Assembly (NCBI RefSeq): GCF_001646865.1
Contig: NZ_LRRB01000223.1
Span: 1 to 44,710 of the forward strand
From: Aldersonia kunmingensis
GTDB lineage: Bacteria > Actinomycetota > Actinomycetes > Mycobacteriales > Mycobacteriaceae
Length of the DNA stretch: 44,710 nt
Direction: 5' to 3'
Shown: positions 23,922-32,583 of the stretch, in pieces
Layout: the number at the start of each line of letters is the position of its first letter
Position numbering within the stretch: position 1 is the stretch's first letter
Program-made: the position numbers and the translations under genes
The notes under the pieces: model-generated
Seen by the model: the letters and a program-made list of their open reading frames with translations, nothing else
Databases searched by the model: none
What the model was told of the DNA's origin: nothing

Positions 23922-25244
23922 TTGCTTTCCGCCTTCGTGTCGGCCTTCAGGACCCCGGATTTGAGGCGGAAGATCCTCTTCACGCTCGGACTGGTGGCCT
24001 TGTACCGTCTCGGTGCCTCGCTCCCGTCCCCGGGCGTCGACTACGGCAACATCAAGAAGTGTGTCGACGAGGTGTCCGGCGGAGATAGCGCCGGCATCTA
24101 CCAGCTGATCAATCTCTTCTCCGGCGGCGCATTGCTGCAGTTGTCGGTGTTCGCGATCGGCATCATGCCGTACATCACGGCGAGCATCATCGTGCAGCTG
24201 CTGACGGTCGTCATCCCGCGCTTCGAGGAGCTGCGCAAGGAAGGCCAGGCCGGCCAGACCAAGATGACGCAGTACACCCGGTACCTGTCGATCGCCCTGG
24301 CGATCCTGCAGGCCACGGGCCTCGTCGCGCTTGCGTCGCGTGGTCAGCTGCTGCAGGGCTGCCAGGAGGAGATCCTCGCCGACGACAGCATCTTCGGGCT
24401 GATCGTCATCGTGCTCGTGATGACCGCGGGTGCCGCGCTCGTCATGTGGTTCGGTGAACTGATCACCGAACGCGGCATCGGCAACGGCATGTCGCTGCTC
24501 ATCTTCGCCGGTATCGCTTCGCGTATCCCCGCCGAGGGCAAGGCCATTCTGGACAGCCGCGGCAACCTCGTCTTCGCGCTCGTGTGTGTGGCGGCCCTGG
24601 CCATCATCACCGCGGTCGTTTTCGTCGAGCAGGGCCAGCGCCGCATCCCGGTGCAGTACGCCAAGCGGATGGTGGGCCGCAAGATGTACGGCGGCTCGTC
24701 GACCTACCTGCCACTCAAGGTGAACCAGGCCGGCGTGATCCCGGTCATCTTCGCTTCATCACTGCTGTATCTGCCCAACCTGATCGCTCAGCTGACCGGT
24801 TCGGCAACTGCAACGGATCCGAACTGGTGGCAGGAGTTCATCCAGCAGTACTTGGTGAACCCGAGCAACCCGGTCTACATCGCGATCTACTTCTCGATGA
24901 TTGTGTTCTTCACCTACTTCTACGTCGCGATCACGTTCAACCCGGACGAGCGCGCAGAGGAAATGAAGAAGTTCGGCGGCTTCATTCCGGGCATCCGTCC
25001 GGGACGTCCGACCGCCGACTACTTGAACTATGTGTTGAGCCGCATCACCCTGCCGGGCTCGTTGTACCTGGGCATCGTGGCGGTGCTGCCGAACTTGTTC
25101 CTTGACATTGGTAGCTCGGGGGCTGGGGGGAACCTGCCGTTCGGTGGCACCGCGGTGCTGATCATGGTCAGCGTCGGCCTCGACACGGTCAAGCAAATCG
25201 AAAGCCAGCTCATGCAACGCAACTATGAAGGGTTCCTCAGGTGA
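23922..25244 (+). CDS. secY: Protein translocase subunit SecY
   Basis: 440 residues, 10 hydrophobic segments, the channel of the Sec translocon in the cytoplasmic membrane. [28 protein letters not shown] (in the first third), [15 protein letters not shown] and the C-terminal RNYEGFLR are conserved SecY sequence. The start is TTG 23922, 4 nt after AGGAGG; the N-terminus [20 protein letters not shown] fits mycobacterial SecY. The stop overlaps the adk GTG, so secY-adk-map form one coupled unit. Confidence 0.98.
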   Translation: MLSAFVSAFRTPDLRRKILFTLGLVALYRLGASLPSPGVDYGNIKKCVDEVSGGDSAGIYQLINLFSGGALLQLSVFAIGIMPYITASIIVQLLTVVIPRFEELRKEGQAGQTKMTQYTRYLSIALAILQATGLVALASRGQLLQGCQEEILADDSIFGLIVIVLVMTAGAALVMWFGELITERGIGNGMSLLIFAGIASRIPAEGKAILDSRGNLVFALVCVAALAIITAVVFVEQGQRRIPVQYAKRMVGRKMYGGSSTYLPLKVNQAGVIPVIFASSLLYLPNLIAQLTGSATATDPNWWQEFIQQYLVNPSNPVYIAIYFSMIVFFTYFYVAITFNPDERAEEMKKFGGFIPGIRPGRPTADYLNYVLSRITLPGSLYLGIVAVLPNLFLDIGSSGAGGNLPFGGTAVLIMVSVGLDTVKQIESQLMQRNYEGFLR

Positions 25245-25786
25245 GAATCGTTCTGCTCGGTCCCCCGGGCGCCGGTAAAGGTACTCAGGCCGTCCTGCTG
25301 TCGGAGAAGCTCGGTGTTCCGCACATCTCCACGGGCGACCTCTTCCGCGCCAACATCGGCCAGGAGACGGCGCTCGGCCTCGAGGCGAAGAAGTACCTCG
25401 ACGCCGGCGATCTCGTACCCAGCGACATCACCAACCGCATGGTTGAGGCCCGCGTCGCCGAGCCGGACGCAGCGAACGGTTTCGTGCTCGACGGCTTCCC
25501 CCGCACGGTCGATCAGGCCGACGCGCTCGAGGACATCCTCGCCGCGCTGAACACCAAGCTCGACGCGGTGCTGTGCTTCACGGTCGCCGAGGACGTGGTG
25601 GTCGAGCGCATGCTCGCTCGCGGCCGTGCGGACGACAGCGAGGACGTAATCCGTAACCGGCTCAAGGTGTACCGCGACGAAACCGCACCGCTGCTCGATC
25701 ACTATGACGGCCTCGTCGTCACGGTCGACGGCATCGGCGAGATCGACGAGGTCAACACCCGGGCCCTGCGAGCGCTCGGACACTGA
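25241..25786 (+). CDS. adk: Adenylate kinase
   Basis: 181 residues, the short form without the LID zinc insertion, as in M. tuberculosis. The P-loop [10 protein letters not shown] (7-16), the NMP-binding [14 protein letters not shown] and the short LID R-G-R-x-D-D ([16 protein letters not shown]) are present. It converts ATP + AMP to 2 ADP. GTG 25241 overlaps the secY stop (GTGA). map follows after 4 nt. Confidence 0.97.
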   Translation: MRIVLLGPPGAGKGTQAVLLSEKLGVPHISTGDLFRANIGQETALGLEAKKYLDAGDLVPSDITNRMVEARVAEPDAANGFVLDGFPRTVDQADALEDILAALNTKLDAVLCFTVAEDVVVERMLARGRADDSEDVIRNRLKVYRDETAPLLDHYDGLVVTVDGIGEIDEVNTRALRALGH

Positions 25787-25790
25787 GGTA

Positions 25791-26594
25791 ATGGCGATGT
25801 CGCTGCGCCGCAAGCGCAAGGTGGTGCCCTTCCAGTCCGCGGGCGAGCTGGACGCGATGGCGGCGGCCGGCGCGGTCGTCGGCCGCGCCCTGGTCGCCGT
25901 CCGCGAGGCCGCGAAGCCGGGTATCTCCACGCTGGAGCTGGACCAGATCGCCGAGCAGGTGATCCGGGAAGCCGGCGCAGTGCCGTCGTTCCTCGGCTAC
26001 CACGGTTTCACCGGGTCGATCTGCTCCTCGGTGAACGACCGCGTGGTGCACGGCATCCCGTCCCCGGCGGACATCCTCGCCGAGGGTGACCTGGTGTCGA
26101 TCGATTGCGGTGCCATCCTCGACGGCTGGCATGGCGACTCCGCGTGGACGTTCGGCGTCGGTGAGATCGACGCTGCGGACGCGGATCTGAGCGAGGCAAC
26201 CCGACTGTCGATGGAGGCAGGCATCGCCGCGATGTTGCCGGGCAACCGGCTCACCGACGTGTCGCATGCGATCGAGCTGGGCACCCGCGCTGCCGAGCAG
26301 GCACACGGCCGCAGCTACGGCATCGTCGATGGCTACGGCGGCCATGGCATCGGCCGCTCGATGCATCTCGAACCGTTCCTCGCGAACGAGGGCGCGCCCG
26401 GTAAGGGCCCCGAGCTGGTGGTCGGTTCGACCCTGGCGATCGAGCCGATGCTCACCCTCGGCACCACCCAGACCGTGGTGCTCGACGACGATTGGACCGT
26501 CGTCACCACCGACGGCAGCCGTGCCGCCCACTGGGAACACACTGTCGCGGTGACCGAGGACGGCCCGCGCATTCTGACGCTGCGCCCGGAGTAA
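25791..26594 (+). CDS. map: Methionine aminopeptidase, type I
   Basis: 267 residues. It removes the initiator Met from new proteins. Metal ligands appear in [17 protein letters not shown] (two Asp), [10 protein letters not shown] (His) and AIEPMLTLG (Glu), with a final Glu in the H-W-E-H-T segment ([10 protein letters not shown]). ATG 25791, with GAGGTA just upstream, is preferred; ATG 25797 is possible. In many bacteria infA follows map directly; here an 11-kb accessory block intervenes. Confidence 0.95.
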   Translation: MAMSLRRKRKVVPFQSAGELDAMAAAGAVVGRALVAVREAAKPGISTLELDQIAEQVIREAGAVPSFLGYHGFTGSICSSVNDRVVHGIPSPADILAEGDLVSIDCGAILDGWHGDSAWTFGVGEIDAADADLSEATRLSMEAGIAAMLPGNRLTDVSHAIELGTRAAEQAHGRSYGIVDGYGGHGIGRSMHLEPFLANEGAPGKGPELVVGSTLAIEPMLTLGTTQTVVLDDDWTVVTTDGSRAAHWEHTVAVTEDGPRILTLRPE

Positions 26595-26600
26595 ACGACC

Positions 26601-26646
26601 CTCAGCCGCACACCTTTTGCGGATCGCGAATAGCTGTGCGGCTGAG
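26601..26646. repeat. Palindrome, copy C (convergent gene ends)
   Basis: Perfect 12-bp arms CTCAGCCGCACA (26601-26612) and TGTGCGGCTGAG (26635-26646), 22-nt loop containing CCTTTTGCGG. The arm shares GCCGCRCACYTTT with copies A, B and D. It lies between the map stop and the stop of the convergent reductase, suiting a bidirectional terminator. Confidence 0.75.
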
Positions 26647-26659
26647 CGGGTCGAGGCAC

Positions 26660-27712
26660 CTACCGCTTGATCAGCGGGCTGCGCACAACATGATTGCCGT
26701 TGGCGCGGTCTGCCGAGTCGAAGAAGTCCTCCCGATAGATATTGCGCGGGAACAGTCGTGCCTTCATCAGCGCCTTCATGGTGTCGGCAACCATGTTCGG
26801 GCTGCCGCAGATGTATGCCACGTTCCCCGAGGCCTTCGGGAAGTCCTCGGCGAGCAGTGCCGGCACCCGGCCCGTCCGGCCGCCGAACTCCTCCCGCGAC
26901 ACCGCAGGCCGGTAGCTGAACCAATCGTGCTCGGCCTCGAACGCCTCGAAGAACTCCCGGTCGTAGAGCTCCTCAACCTTCGCGACACCGTGGTAGAGCA
27001 CCACTTCGTGCTCGGAATCGGTCTCGGCGATGTGCCGGATCATCGCCTTCATCGGCGCGAGCCCAGTGCCGCTCGCGAGCAGCAGGATCGGCTCGTCGCG
27101 CAGCGGCCGGAACGAGAACCTGCCGTACGGACCGGAGAACGCGACGGCGTCACCGGGCGCCATCGACTTGAACACCCAGCCGTCGGTACATGCACCCCCG
27201 GCGGAGAGCTTGATGTGCAACTCGATTCGCTTCGGATCTGCCGGGGTGCTGGCGATCGAATACGGTCGCTCGTCGCCGTTGGGTGTCCTCAGTAGCAGGT
27301 ACTGACCTGGGTTGAACGCCACCGGCTCGTCCACCGCGATGACCACCCGCCGGACGGTCGGCGTGACAGCCTCCACCGATTCGATCGTGCCGGTGTAGTC
27401 GCGCACCGGGTGCACGTCGACGCCCTCCTCGACGTCGACGTCACCCTCGATGGTCAGATCGCTGCGCGGCTTGGCGACGCAGATCAGTGCGGCGCCCTCG
27501 TCGCGTTCGCTCTCCAGCAGCGCATATGGCGACGCGTCGCCGAAATCGACTTCGCCATCGAGGATCTCGGCCTTGCAGGTTCCGCACGTGCCATGGGTGC
27601 AGGCGTGCGGCAACCAGATCCCCTCGCGTAGGCATGCGTCGAGCACGGCCTGATCCTCGCGGCATTCGATCTCCACGCCGATCGGTTCGATCGACACCGT
27701 GTAGCTGGTCAT
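26660..27712 (-). CDS. Phenol hydroxylase-type reductase component (P5, DmpP-like)
   Basis: 350 residues. A plant-type [2Fe-2S] domain comes first, with ligands C38, C43, C46 and C78 (HACTHGTCGTC and LICVAK). It is followed by an FAD domain (RPYSIAS, about 155-161) and an NAD domain (LLLASGTGLAPMKAM, about 225-240; AYICGSPNMV near 310). It passes electrons from NADH to the diiron hydroxylase. ATG 27712 removes an unrelated upstream extension. It is the last gene of the monooxygenase operon, 10 nt after the P4 gene, and convergent with map. Confidence 0.92.
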   Translation of the reverse strand: MTSYTVSIEPIGVEIECREDQAVLDACLREGIWLPHACTHGTCGTCKAEILDGEVDFGDASPYALLESERDEGAALICVAKPRSDLTIEGDVDVEEGVDVHPVRDYTGTIESVEAVTPTVRRVVIAVDEPVAFNPGQYLLLRTPNGDERPYSIASTPADPKRIELHIKLSAGGACTDGWVFKSMAPGDAVAFSGPYGRFSFRPLRDEPILLLASGTGLAPMKAMIRHIAETDSEHEVVLYHGVAKVEELYDREFFEAFEAEHDWFSYRPAVSREEFGGRTGRVPALLAEDFPKASGNVAYICGSPNMVADTMKALMKARLFPRNIYREDFFDSADRANGNHVVRSPLIKR

Positions 27713-27722
27713 CGCAGAGCTC

Positions 27723-28043
27723 CTAGGTGGCGAAGGACAGCAGGGCCTTGTGCCCGATGCCGAGGTCGGCGAGCGTCCTGCCCGGGTCGGCCTCGAGCGG
27801 CTCGTCGAACAACTGCCAGTCGTGCACCGATGCCGAGTCGTACTCCGGGTCGGACTCCGCCCAGGCATCCACGATGGCGCTGCGGAATTCGCCGAAGGTC
27901 ATGGCCTTCGGTGCGCGGAAGCAGCCGGCCGAAGAGAACAGCAGGTTCCCGCGCCAGTGCACGTAAACCAGTTCGTCGTCACCGAACAACTCCACGCGAT
28001 CGGCCGATGGGTAGTCGTAGTCGTAGAGCGCCTTGACGGTCAT
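27723..28043 (-). CDS. Phenol hydroxylase subunit P4 (DmpO-like)
   Basis: 106 residues: MTVKALYDYDYPSADRVELF and HWRGNLLFSSAGCFRAPKAMTF fit the small P4/DmpO component found only in group I (phenol hydroxylase type) soluble diiron monooxygenases. Its role is probably structural, helping the hydroxylase complex; in DmpO it is essential for growth on phenol. It lies between the large subunit (1-nt gap) and the reductase, the same place as in dmpKLMNOP. Confidence 0.85.
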   Translation of the reverse strand: MTVKALYDYDYPSADRVELFGDDELVYVHWRGNLLFSSAGCFRAPKAMTFGEFRSAIVDAWAESDPEYDSASVHDWQLFDEPLEADPGRTLADLGIGHKALLSFAT

Positions 28044-28044
28044 C

Positions 28045-29601
28045 TCACTTCTCCTTGCTCTTCGAATCGTCGTGCCACGCTGCCCAGGACGCCTCGTCGG
28101 TCGAGCCGCGGTAATCGCCGTTGTCGCCGGGTTGGATGCCGTACCAGTCGAGGACCTCCGGCACGCTCGGCCCTCCGCAATTGCCTTGGTAGATCTGGTG
28201 CACCGGCAACCACGCCTGGATGTACTTCTCCGGCTCCCTGTCGAAGATCCACTGGCAGCCGTCGCTGCAGGTATGGAACGTCTCGCCACGGAACTCGCTG
28301 TGCCGGAAAGAAATCCGCGTCGGATCATCGACCTCGGTAAAGGCCATCGGGATCTGGCAGACCTGGCACAGCTGAGGCAGGCCCTGCACGAACATCCGGC
28401 CGCCGTCCGCCTCGATCCGCTTGTGCTTCTCCCAGGTGGGCTTGTAGATCTCGGCGAAGCTGTCCGGGTACTGCTCGGACAGCCACGCCATCTTCTCGTC
28501 GGTCGGCGTCTGCGTCGTGAACGCGGCGGCGAAGGAGAAGTTGTGCAGGATCTTGTACGCCTGATGCGACAGGTGATCCTTCTCGGCGATGGCCAGGTCG
28601 ACATGCCGTGGCGGCTTGATCCCGTAGTACTCGAGGTCGGGGAACAGCCCGTTCATCATCTGATCCTCGAAGTACAGCTCGAAGGCTTCCTTCCAGCTCA
28701 TCACCTCGCGGGGGAGCATGTAGTCCATCATCGCGGCGACCAGCGCGGCCACCCGGTACGCCCGCCAGAACCACTTGTCGATCCAGCCCTGGATGATCGG
28801 CACGTTCGCCTCGTCCTGCTCGAGCAGGAACTTGATCGCCTCGAGCCCGAGGGTCATGTGCCGGCTCTCATCGGACTGCGCGGAGAAGCCGAACGACATT
28901 GTCGGCATATCGCCGTTGAAGCTCGCGCCGCTCATGAACGGCACGAAAAGCAGGTTTGTGAGCAGATATTCGAAGCTGAACGAGATCGCGATGAGGAACT
29001 CGAACGGCCCGGCCGTCATGGCGTCGTCGAAGAACGACTTCGGCACCGATAGGTACCAGACACGGTCCTTCTGCTTCGTCCAGCTGTGGAAGCCGCCGTA
29101 GTACTTGTTGTAGTTGCTGATCGTGTGGATCTGCGTCTGGCAGTGCCGCAGCTCGTCCACGCTCTGGCACAGCGCGGCGAACCGCGGTGCCGGGCCTTCG
29201 AGATAGCGGCCCAGGTAGGCGAAGTGCCGATGCGCGGCGTACTCGAGCGGAGTGACGCCCTGGATGAACAGCTTGATGGCGTTCAGGTAGCTGGCGTCGG
29301 CAAGGGTGAGATGGCCTTGGCTCTGGGCGAATCCGTCGAGAACCGCGTAGAGCCGCTTGTCCTTCTCGGCCTGGTACTTGTAGTAGGCGTCGACGGTCAG
29401 GCGGAACGGGTCTTCCCAGCCGTCCCAGTCGTGCACCTTGATGCCCTCGTAGTCGGTGTAGGGGAAGAGCTTCTCCCGCTCGACATAGGTTGCGTCCCAA
29501 TCGAGATCGCGGGTGAGCAGCGAGTAGCGCTGCTTGAGTGGAAGCTTCTTCTTGCGCGGTGCGGCCTTCGCGGCCTTGGCTCCGGTGGCTTCGATTGTCA
29601 T
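28045..29601 (-). CDS. Phenol hydroxylase-type diiron oxygenase large subunit (P3, DmpN-like)
   Basis: 518 residues. The diiron ligands are all visible: E120 (TPLEYAAHRH), E150/H153 (VDELRHCQ), E211 (FEYLLTN) and E245/H248 (SDESRHMTLG), with the spacing of the MMO/phenol hydroxylase family. Near the C-terminus (about 410-460) Cys pairs in LCQVC and CSDGC form the zinc-site/YHS-like region seen in DmpN-type subunits. It hydroxylates an aromatic ring, probably phenol or an alkylphenol, with O2 and electrons from the P5 reductase. The N-terminal 20 residues are Ala/Lys-rich. The substrate is not proven; groups are assigned from gene order as much as from sequence. Confidence 0.93.
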   Translation of the reverse strand: MTIEATGAKAAKAAPRKKKLPLKQRYSLLTRDLDWDATYVEREKLFPYTDYEGIKVHDWDGWEDPFRLTVDAYYKYQAEKDKRLYAVLDGFAQSQGHLTLADASYLNAIKLFIQGVTPLEYAAHRHFAYLGRYLEGPAPRFAALCQSVDELRHCQTQIHTISNYNKYYGGFHSWTKQKDRVWYLSVPKSFFDDAMTAGPFEFLIAISFSFEYLLTNLLFVPFMSGASFNGDMPTMSFGFSAQSDESRHMTLGLEAIKFLLEQDEANVPIIQGWIDKWFWRAYRVAALVAAMMDYMLPREVMSWKEAFELYFEDQMMNGLFPDLEYYGIKPPRHVDLAIAEKDHLSHQAYKILHNFSFAAAFTTQTPTDEKMAWLSEQYPDSFAEIYKPTWEKHKRIEADGGRMFVQGLPQLCQVCQIPMAFTEVDDPTRISFRHSEFRGETFHTCSDGCQWIFDREPEKYIQAWLPVHQIYQGNCGGPSVPEVLDWYGIQPGDNGDYRGSTDEASWAAWHDDSKSKEK

Positions 29602-29602
29602 A

Positions 29603-29890
29603 TCAGTGCTCCCACTTCACGATGATTTGGTCGTCGTCCCACTCGGAGAAATTGCCGGCGTACGACACGATCGCCAGCTGGAATTCGCCGGTCTCCCACT
29701 CGCGGCCGAGGCGGTCTTCGACCGTCTCGCGGTTGATCACGATCTGGCCGGGGGACTGCAGCTTCACCAGTCCGGGCAGGTGCCGCACGGTCATATCCGG
29801 GTTGTCGCTGCGGATCGCCTCGATCAGCGGCCGGTTCTCCTCGGACTCCTGCAGGTCGATGCCCACCAGGCGGGCAGTTCCGGTGCTCAT
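29603..29890 (-). CDS. Phenol hydroxylase coupling protein (P2, DmpM-like)
   Basis: 95 residues, without cofactor motifs. The pattern MSTGTARLVGIDLQESEENR...VINRETVEDRLGREWETGEF matches the MmoB/DmpM effector family, which binds the hydroxylase and gates electron transfer and substrate access. ATG 29890 overlaps the small-subunit stop by 4 nt; the P3 gene follows after 1 nt. Confidence 0.88.
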   Translation of the reverse strand: MSTGTARLVGIDLQESEENRPLIEAIRSDNPDMTVRHLPGLVKLQSPGQIVINRETVEDRLGREWETGEFQLAIVSYAGNFSEWDDDQIIVKWEH

Positions 29891-30903
29891 GCTTGTTCTC
29901 CCAAAAGTGCGGTCCACTTGGCGGTTTCGGCGGCGTCGATATCGGCGAGCAATACGCCGGCATGTGCCTCGGGCAGGTTCTCGTCGATGAACGCGGCGAT
30001 CGGTCGGACGGCGTCGAGGGCCCGCGGGCGCCATTCGTCGCGGATGCGGGTCAGCACTTCGACGTTCGTGGCGGCGGTCTCGGGATCGGCCGTCCACGAC
30101 GCGAGCAATGCGTCGACCCACTTGCGCTGATCGGCGAACCACGCGGTGAAGTACTGCGCGACCAGGCTGTACGCGCCGCCCCCGGTCAGTAGGGCCGACT
30201 CGTCCAGGCCACGGAAGATCAACGGGTAGATGAGTGAATCGGCCATATCGAGCGCGAGCAGGGCCTCGGCCCAGTCGTCGGCCACCATGATGTGTTCGAC
30301 AAGCGAACGCAGGGGCTGGAGATGTGTTGCCGACATCCAGTCGAGCTTGGCCGATTCGAGCGCCTCGGCTGTGCCGTCACCGACTGCAAGTCCGACCCGG
30401 GAGATCATCTGCGCGTTGCCGATTCGGTCGAACGAGGCAAAGCTGCAGCACTGCGCGAGCGAGGTGCCGTAGGCGAACCGCGACCCTGCCACGCTGATCA
30501 GCTGGCCGCCGGATTCATAGTGCCGCAACGGAATCACGGCCGCGCGAACGATGGCTCGCCACGTGTCGGGCAGCTTCACCAGTATGTCGCGGCTTTCCAG
30601 GTAGCTCAGCGTTTTGCCGAACTCCTCGTGATGTGCGGCGCGGTTGGTGACGTACGGCGTGTAGTAGTACTGCCGCGGGTCCAGGAACGAATACGAATCG
30701 GTAAGGCGCAGGGCGCTGAACCGGGGGTCGTACAGCTCGCGCTCCGAGTCCCAGGTGGGGCGGTAGTGGAAGATATCGCGCGGCTCGATGTCGAGCGTGC
30801 CTTCGAGGTAGCGGCTGGCCGGCTCGTCACCGATGCGATCGATGATGTTCTGGTACGTGTGGCGTTTCGCCTCGACGACCTGGTAGCGAAGTTCGTATTG
30901 CAC
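29887..30903 (-). CDS. Phenol hydroxylase-type oxygenase small subunit (P1, DmpL-like)
   Basis: 338 residues, the catalytically inactive beta subunit that has a diiron-like helical fold but no metal ligands. YELRYQVVEAKRHTYQNI and YYYTPYVTNRAAHHEEF, with the helical QCCSFASFDRIGNAQM segment, are typical. It pairs with P3 in an (alpha-beta-gamma)2 hydroxylase. It starts 11 nt after the first gene of the operon and overlaps the P2 start. Confidence 0.9.
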   Translation of the reverse strand: MQYELRYQVVEAKRHTYQNIIDRIGDEPASRYLEGTLDIEPRDIFHYRPTWDSERELYDPRFSALRLTDSYSFLDPRQYYYTPYVTNRAAHHEEFGKTLSYLESRDILVKLPDTWRAIVRAAVIPLRHYESGGQLISVAGSRFAYGTSLAQCCSFASFDRIGNAQMISRVGLAVGDGTAEALESAKLDWMSATHLQPLRSLVEHIMVADDWAEALLALDMADSLIYPLIFRGLDESALLTGGGAYSLVAQYFTAWFADQRKWVDALLASWTADPETAATNVEVLTRIRDEWRPRALDAVRPIAAFIDENLPEAHAGVLLADIDAAETAKWTALLGEQA

Positions 30904-30914
30904 GGGTTTCTCCT

Positions 30915-31346
30915 TTACGCGTGCGCCGGGTCGGCGAGCAGGGTGAGTAGCAGCGACTGCAGTTCGTCCGCGCCGGACAGCTCGCGAGTTTCGGTCTCGT
31001 CGAGGCCAGGGGCGGACAGACTCGCTGTGGCGGTGTGGCCGCTGACCACAGTCGCGATGCGCGCTTCGCGATCGCGGTAGCGGATGGTGAACGTGAACGC
31101 GCCGGGTCCGGTGCCGTCGACGAGTTCGAAGACGTCGCCGCGCTCACGCAGTACGGCGTTGGCCTCACTGACCAGCTGTTCGGCGAGCGAGCGGACGATG
31201 ACCTGCACGTCGGCGGCCGCGGCGATGGACCGTGTGCGACTGGGTTCGGTAGCGGGTGCGGTGTCAAATGGGCACTCCGCAGGCTCCGCGCCTGCGGCAG
31301 GTTCACCGTCGAGTTTGGCCGAAACGGCCAGCATGAAGGGCGTCAT
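30915..31346 (-). CDS. Unrecognised protein in the dmpK position of the monooxygenase operon
   Basis: 143 residues from ATG 31346, first gene of the operon. DmpK (about 90 residues, needed for assembly of active phenol hydroxylase) occupies this place in the classical cluster, but I cannot see clear DmpK similarity: the N-terminal 45 residues are a low-complexity linker (AKLDGEPAAGAEPAECPFD) and the rest has a beta-rich pattern (GAFTFTIRYRDREARIATVV). Start: GAGGAG lies about 8 nt before the ATG; it is part of a small hairpin (CGACTC-CTC-GAGTCG, 31352-31366 on the plus strand). A function in hydroxylase assembly is inferred from position only. Confidence 0.7.
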   Translation of the reverse strand: MTPFMLAVSAKLDGEPAAGAEPAECPFDTAPATEPSRTRSIAAAADVQVIVRSLAEQLVSEANAVLRERGDVFELVDGTGPGAFTFTIRYRDREARIATVVSGHTATASLSAPGLDETETRELSGADELQSLLLTLLADPAHA

Positions 31347-31414
31347 GCGGACGACTCCTCGAGTCGGTTTTCGATTGATGTGACGCAGACCATAGGTCCG
31401 GAATTGATGCACCT

Positions 31415-31452
31415 GCGATCCGCTCTGCGCGGTCGCGATCCGCTTTGCGCGA
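31415..31452. promoter_or_regulatory. Tandem direct repeat, candidate AraC-type operator
   Basis: GCGATCCGCTCTGCGCGG (31415-31432) and GCGATCCGCTTTGCGCGA (31435-31452) are direct repeats with a 20-bp period, about two helical turns. They lie between the divergent monooxygenase operon and the AraC gene, a usual arrangement for dimeric AraC/XylS activators. Confidence 0.6.
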
Positions 31453-31523
31453 CGAGTCGTATTTGCCAACTTTCGTGGCGCGCATCACACTGGCGACGCG
31501 GGTGAGGAGTGGAGGACGCACGG

Positions 31524-32471
31524 ATGCGCGACAGCGCGCGGGACGAGTCGAAACGTGATGACCAGGATTGGGAAGCGGCCGAACACGCCGTCTCCGACGC
31601 CTACTTCCCGCACGTCCTGCGGCCCGCGGCGGCGGGCTCGCATCCGGAGCTGAACGTCGCATCCACCCAGCTCGGAGCGTTGCGGCTCGCCCGAATCGGC
31701 TGGGGTGCAGAGGTATCCGTTGTCACCCAGCATCCCGGCGCATACGCGATCAATATCCCGATGCGCGGACACATCGAGTCGATCAGCGGCGGCCACCAGG
31801 TTTACTCCGAACCGGGCAAGGCGTCGGTGTTCGCGCCCGACACCGAGGCGGTGATCACCCGGTGGACGGAGAACTGCGAAATCGTCGGCGTGAAGCTCGA
31901 CCGCGACTATCTGCATCGCGAGTTGTCCCGCGTCGCCGGTCGGCCCGGCGTGCAGCTACCTGCGCAGGTGGACCTCAGCACGCCCGAGGGTCGCAGCTGG
32001 CTTGCGCTGCTGGAATCGGTGAACACTCAGCTGCGCGGTGAAGGGTCACTGCTGCAGAACCCGCTGGTGGCCGACCAGCTAGCCGGCGCGGTGACGACGG
32101 CATTCCTGCTTGCGGTGCTACCCGAGGACGACAGCGGTGGGCCGATCCGGCCGCGGATCGTCAAGCGCGTGCTCGACCGGATCCACGAGGATCCGGCGCA
32201 GCCATGGACCGCGGCCGACATGGCCGAGGTCGCGGGGGTGAGCGTGCGCCGGCTGCAGGAAGCGTTCCGGGAGTACGTCGGGGTCGCGCCGCGCGAATAC
32301 CTGCTCGATGTGCGCCTCGACCGGATTCACGAGGAGCTCGCCACCGGGGATCCCGTCGTCACCTCGGTTACCGATGTCGCACTGCGGTGGGGGATTACCC
32401 ACACCGGACGGTTCGCCGCCGCGTATCGGCGCCGGTTCGGTGTCGCGCCGTCCGAGACGCTGCGCAGGTAG
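31524..32471 (+). CDS. AraC-family transcriptional regulator
   Basis: 315 residues. The N-terminal half is an AraC-binding-like (cupin) domain; the C-terminal 100 residues hold two helix-turn-helix motifs (WTAADMAEVAGVSVRRLQEAF and SVTDVALRWGITHTGRFAAAY), ending in FGVAPSETLRR. ATG 31524 lies 8 nt after GGAGG; GTG 31509 would have no proper ribosome binding site. Divergent from the phenol-hydroxylase-type operon, it probably activates it in response to the aromatic substrate or a product. Confidence 0.9.
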   Translation: MRDSARDESKRDDQDWEAAEHAVSDAYFPHVLRPAAAGSHPELNVASTQLGALRLARIGWGAEVSVVTQHPGAYAINIPMRGHIESISGGHQVYSEPGKASVFAPDTEAVITRWTENCEIVGVKLDRDYLHRELSRVAGRPGVQLPAQVDLSTPEGRSWLALLESVNTQLRGEGSLLQNPLVADQLAGAVTTAFLLAVLPEDDSGGPIRPRIVKRVLDRIHEDPAQPWTAADMAEVAGVSVRRLQEAFREYVGVAPREYLLDVRLDRIHEELATGDPVVTSVTDVALRWGITHTGRFAAAYRRRFGVAPSETLRR

Positions 32472-32492
32472 CGCGCACTCCATCGGATCGTC

Positions 32493-32564
32493 TGCGACGC
32501 GCACCAATTCACGCCACCGCGCATGCCTGGGCGTGCGCAAGCGCTGCAAAAGGTGCGCGGCGAA
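32493..32564. repeat. 72-bp nested palindrome, copy D (convergent gene ends)
   Basis: Same length as copy A and identical at 51 of 72 positions. The 3' arm AAAAGGTGCGCGGCGA (32548-32563) is intact; the 5' arm is partly degenerate (GCGACGCGCACC). The inner hairpin GCGCATGCC/GGCGTGCGC differs from copy A by reciprocal changes that keep pairing. It lies between the AraC and MerR stop codons. Confidence 0.75.
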
Positions 32565-32583
32565 GTGTCGGGCATCCGAACTG

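Noticed and set aside
26492-27295. Plus-strand frame opposite the reductase gene
   Set aside because: Antisense to a gene with complete [2Fe-2S], FAD and NAD motifs; no domain seen in the plus-strand product.
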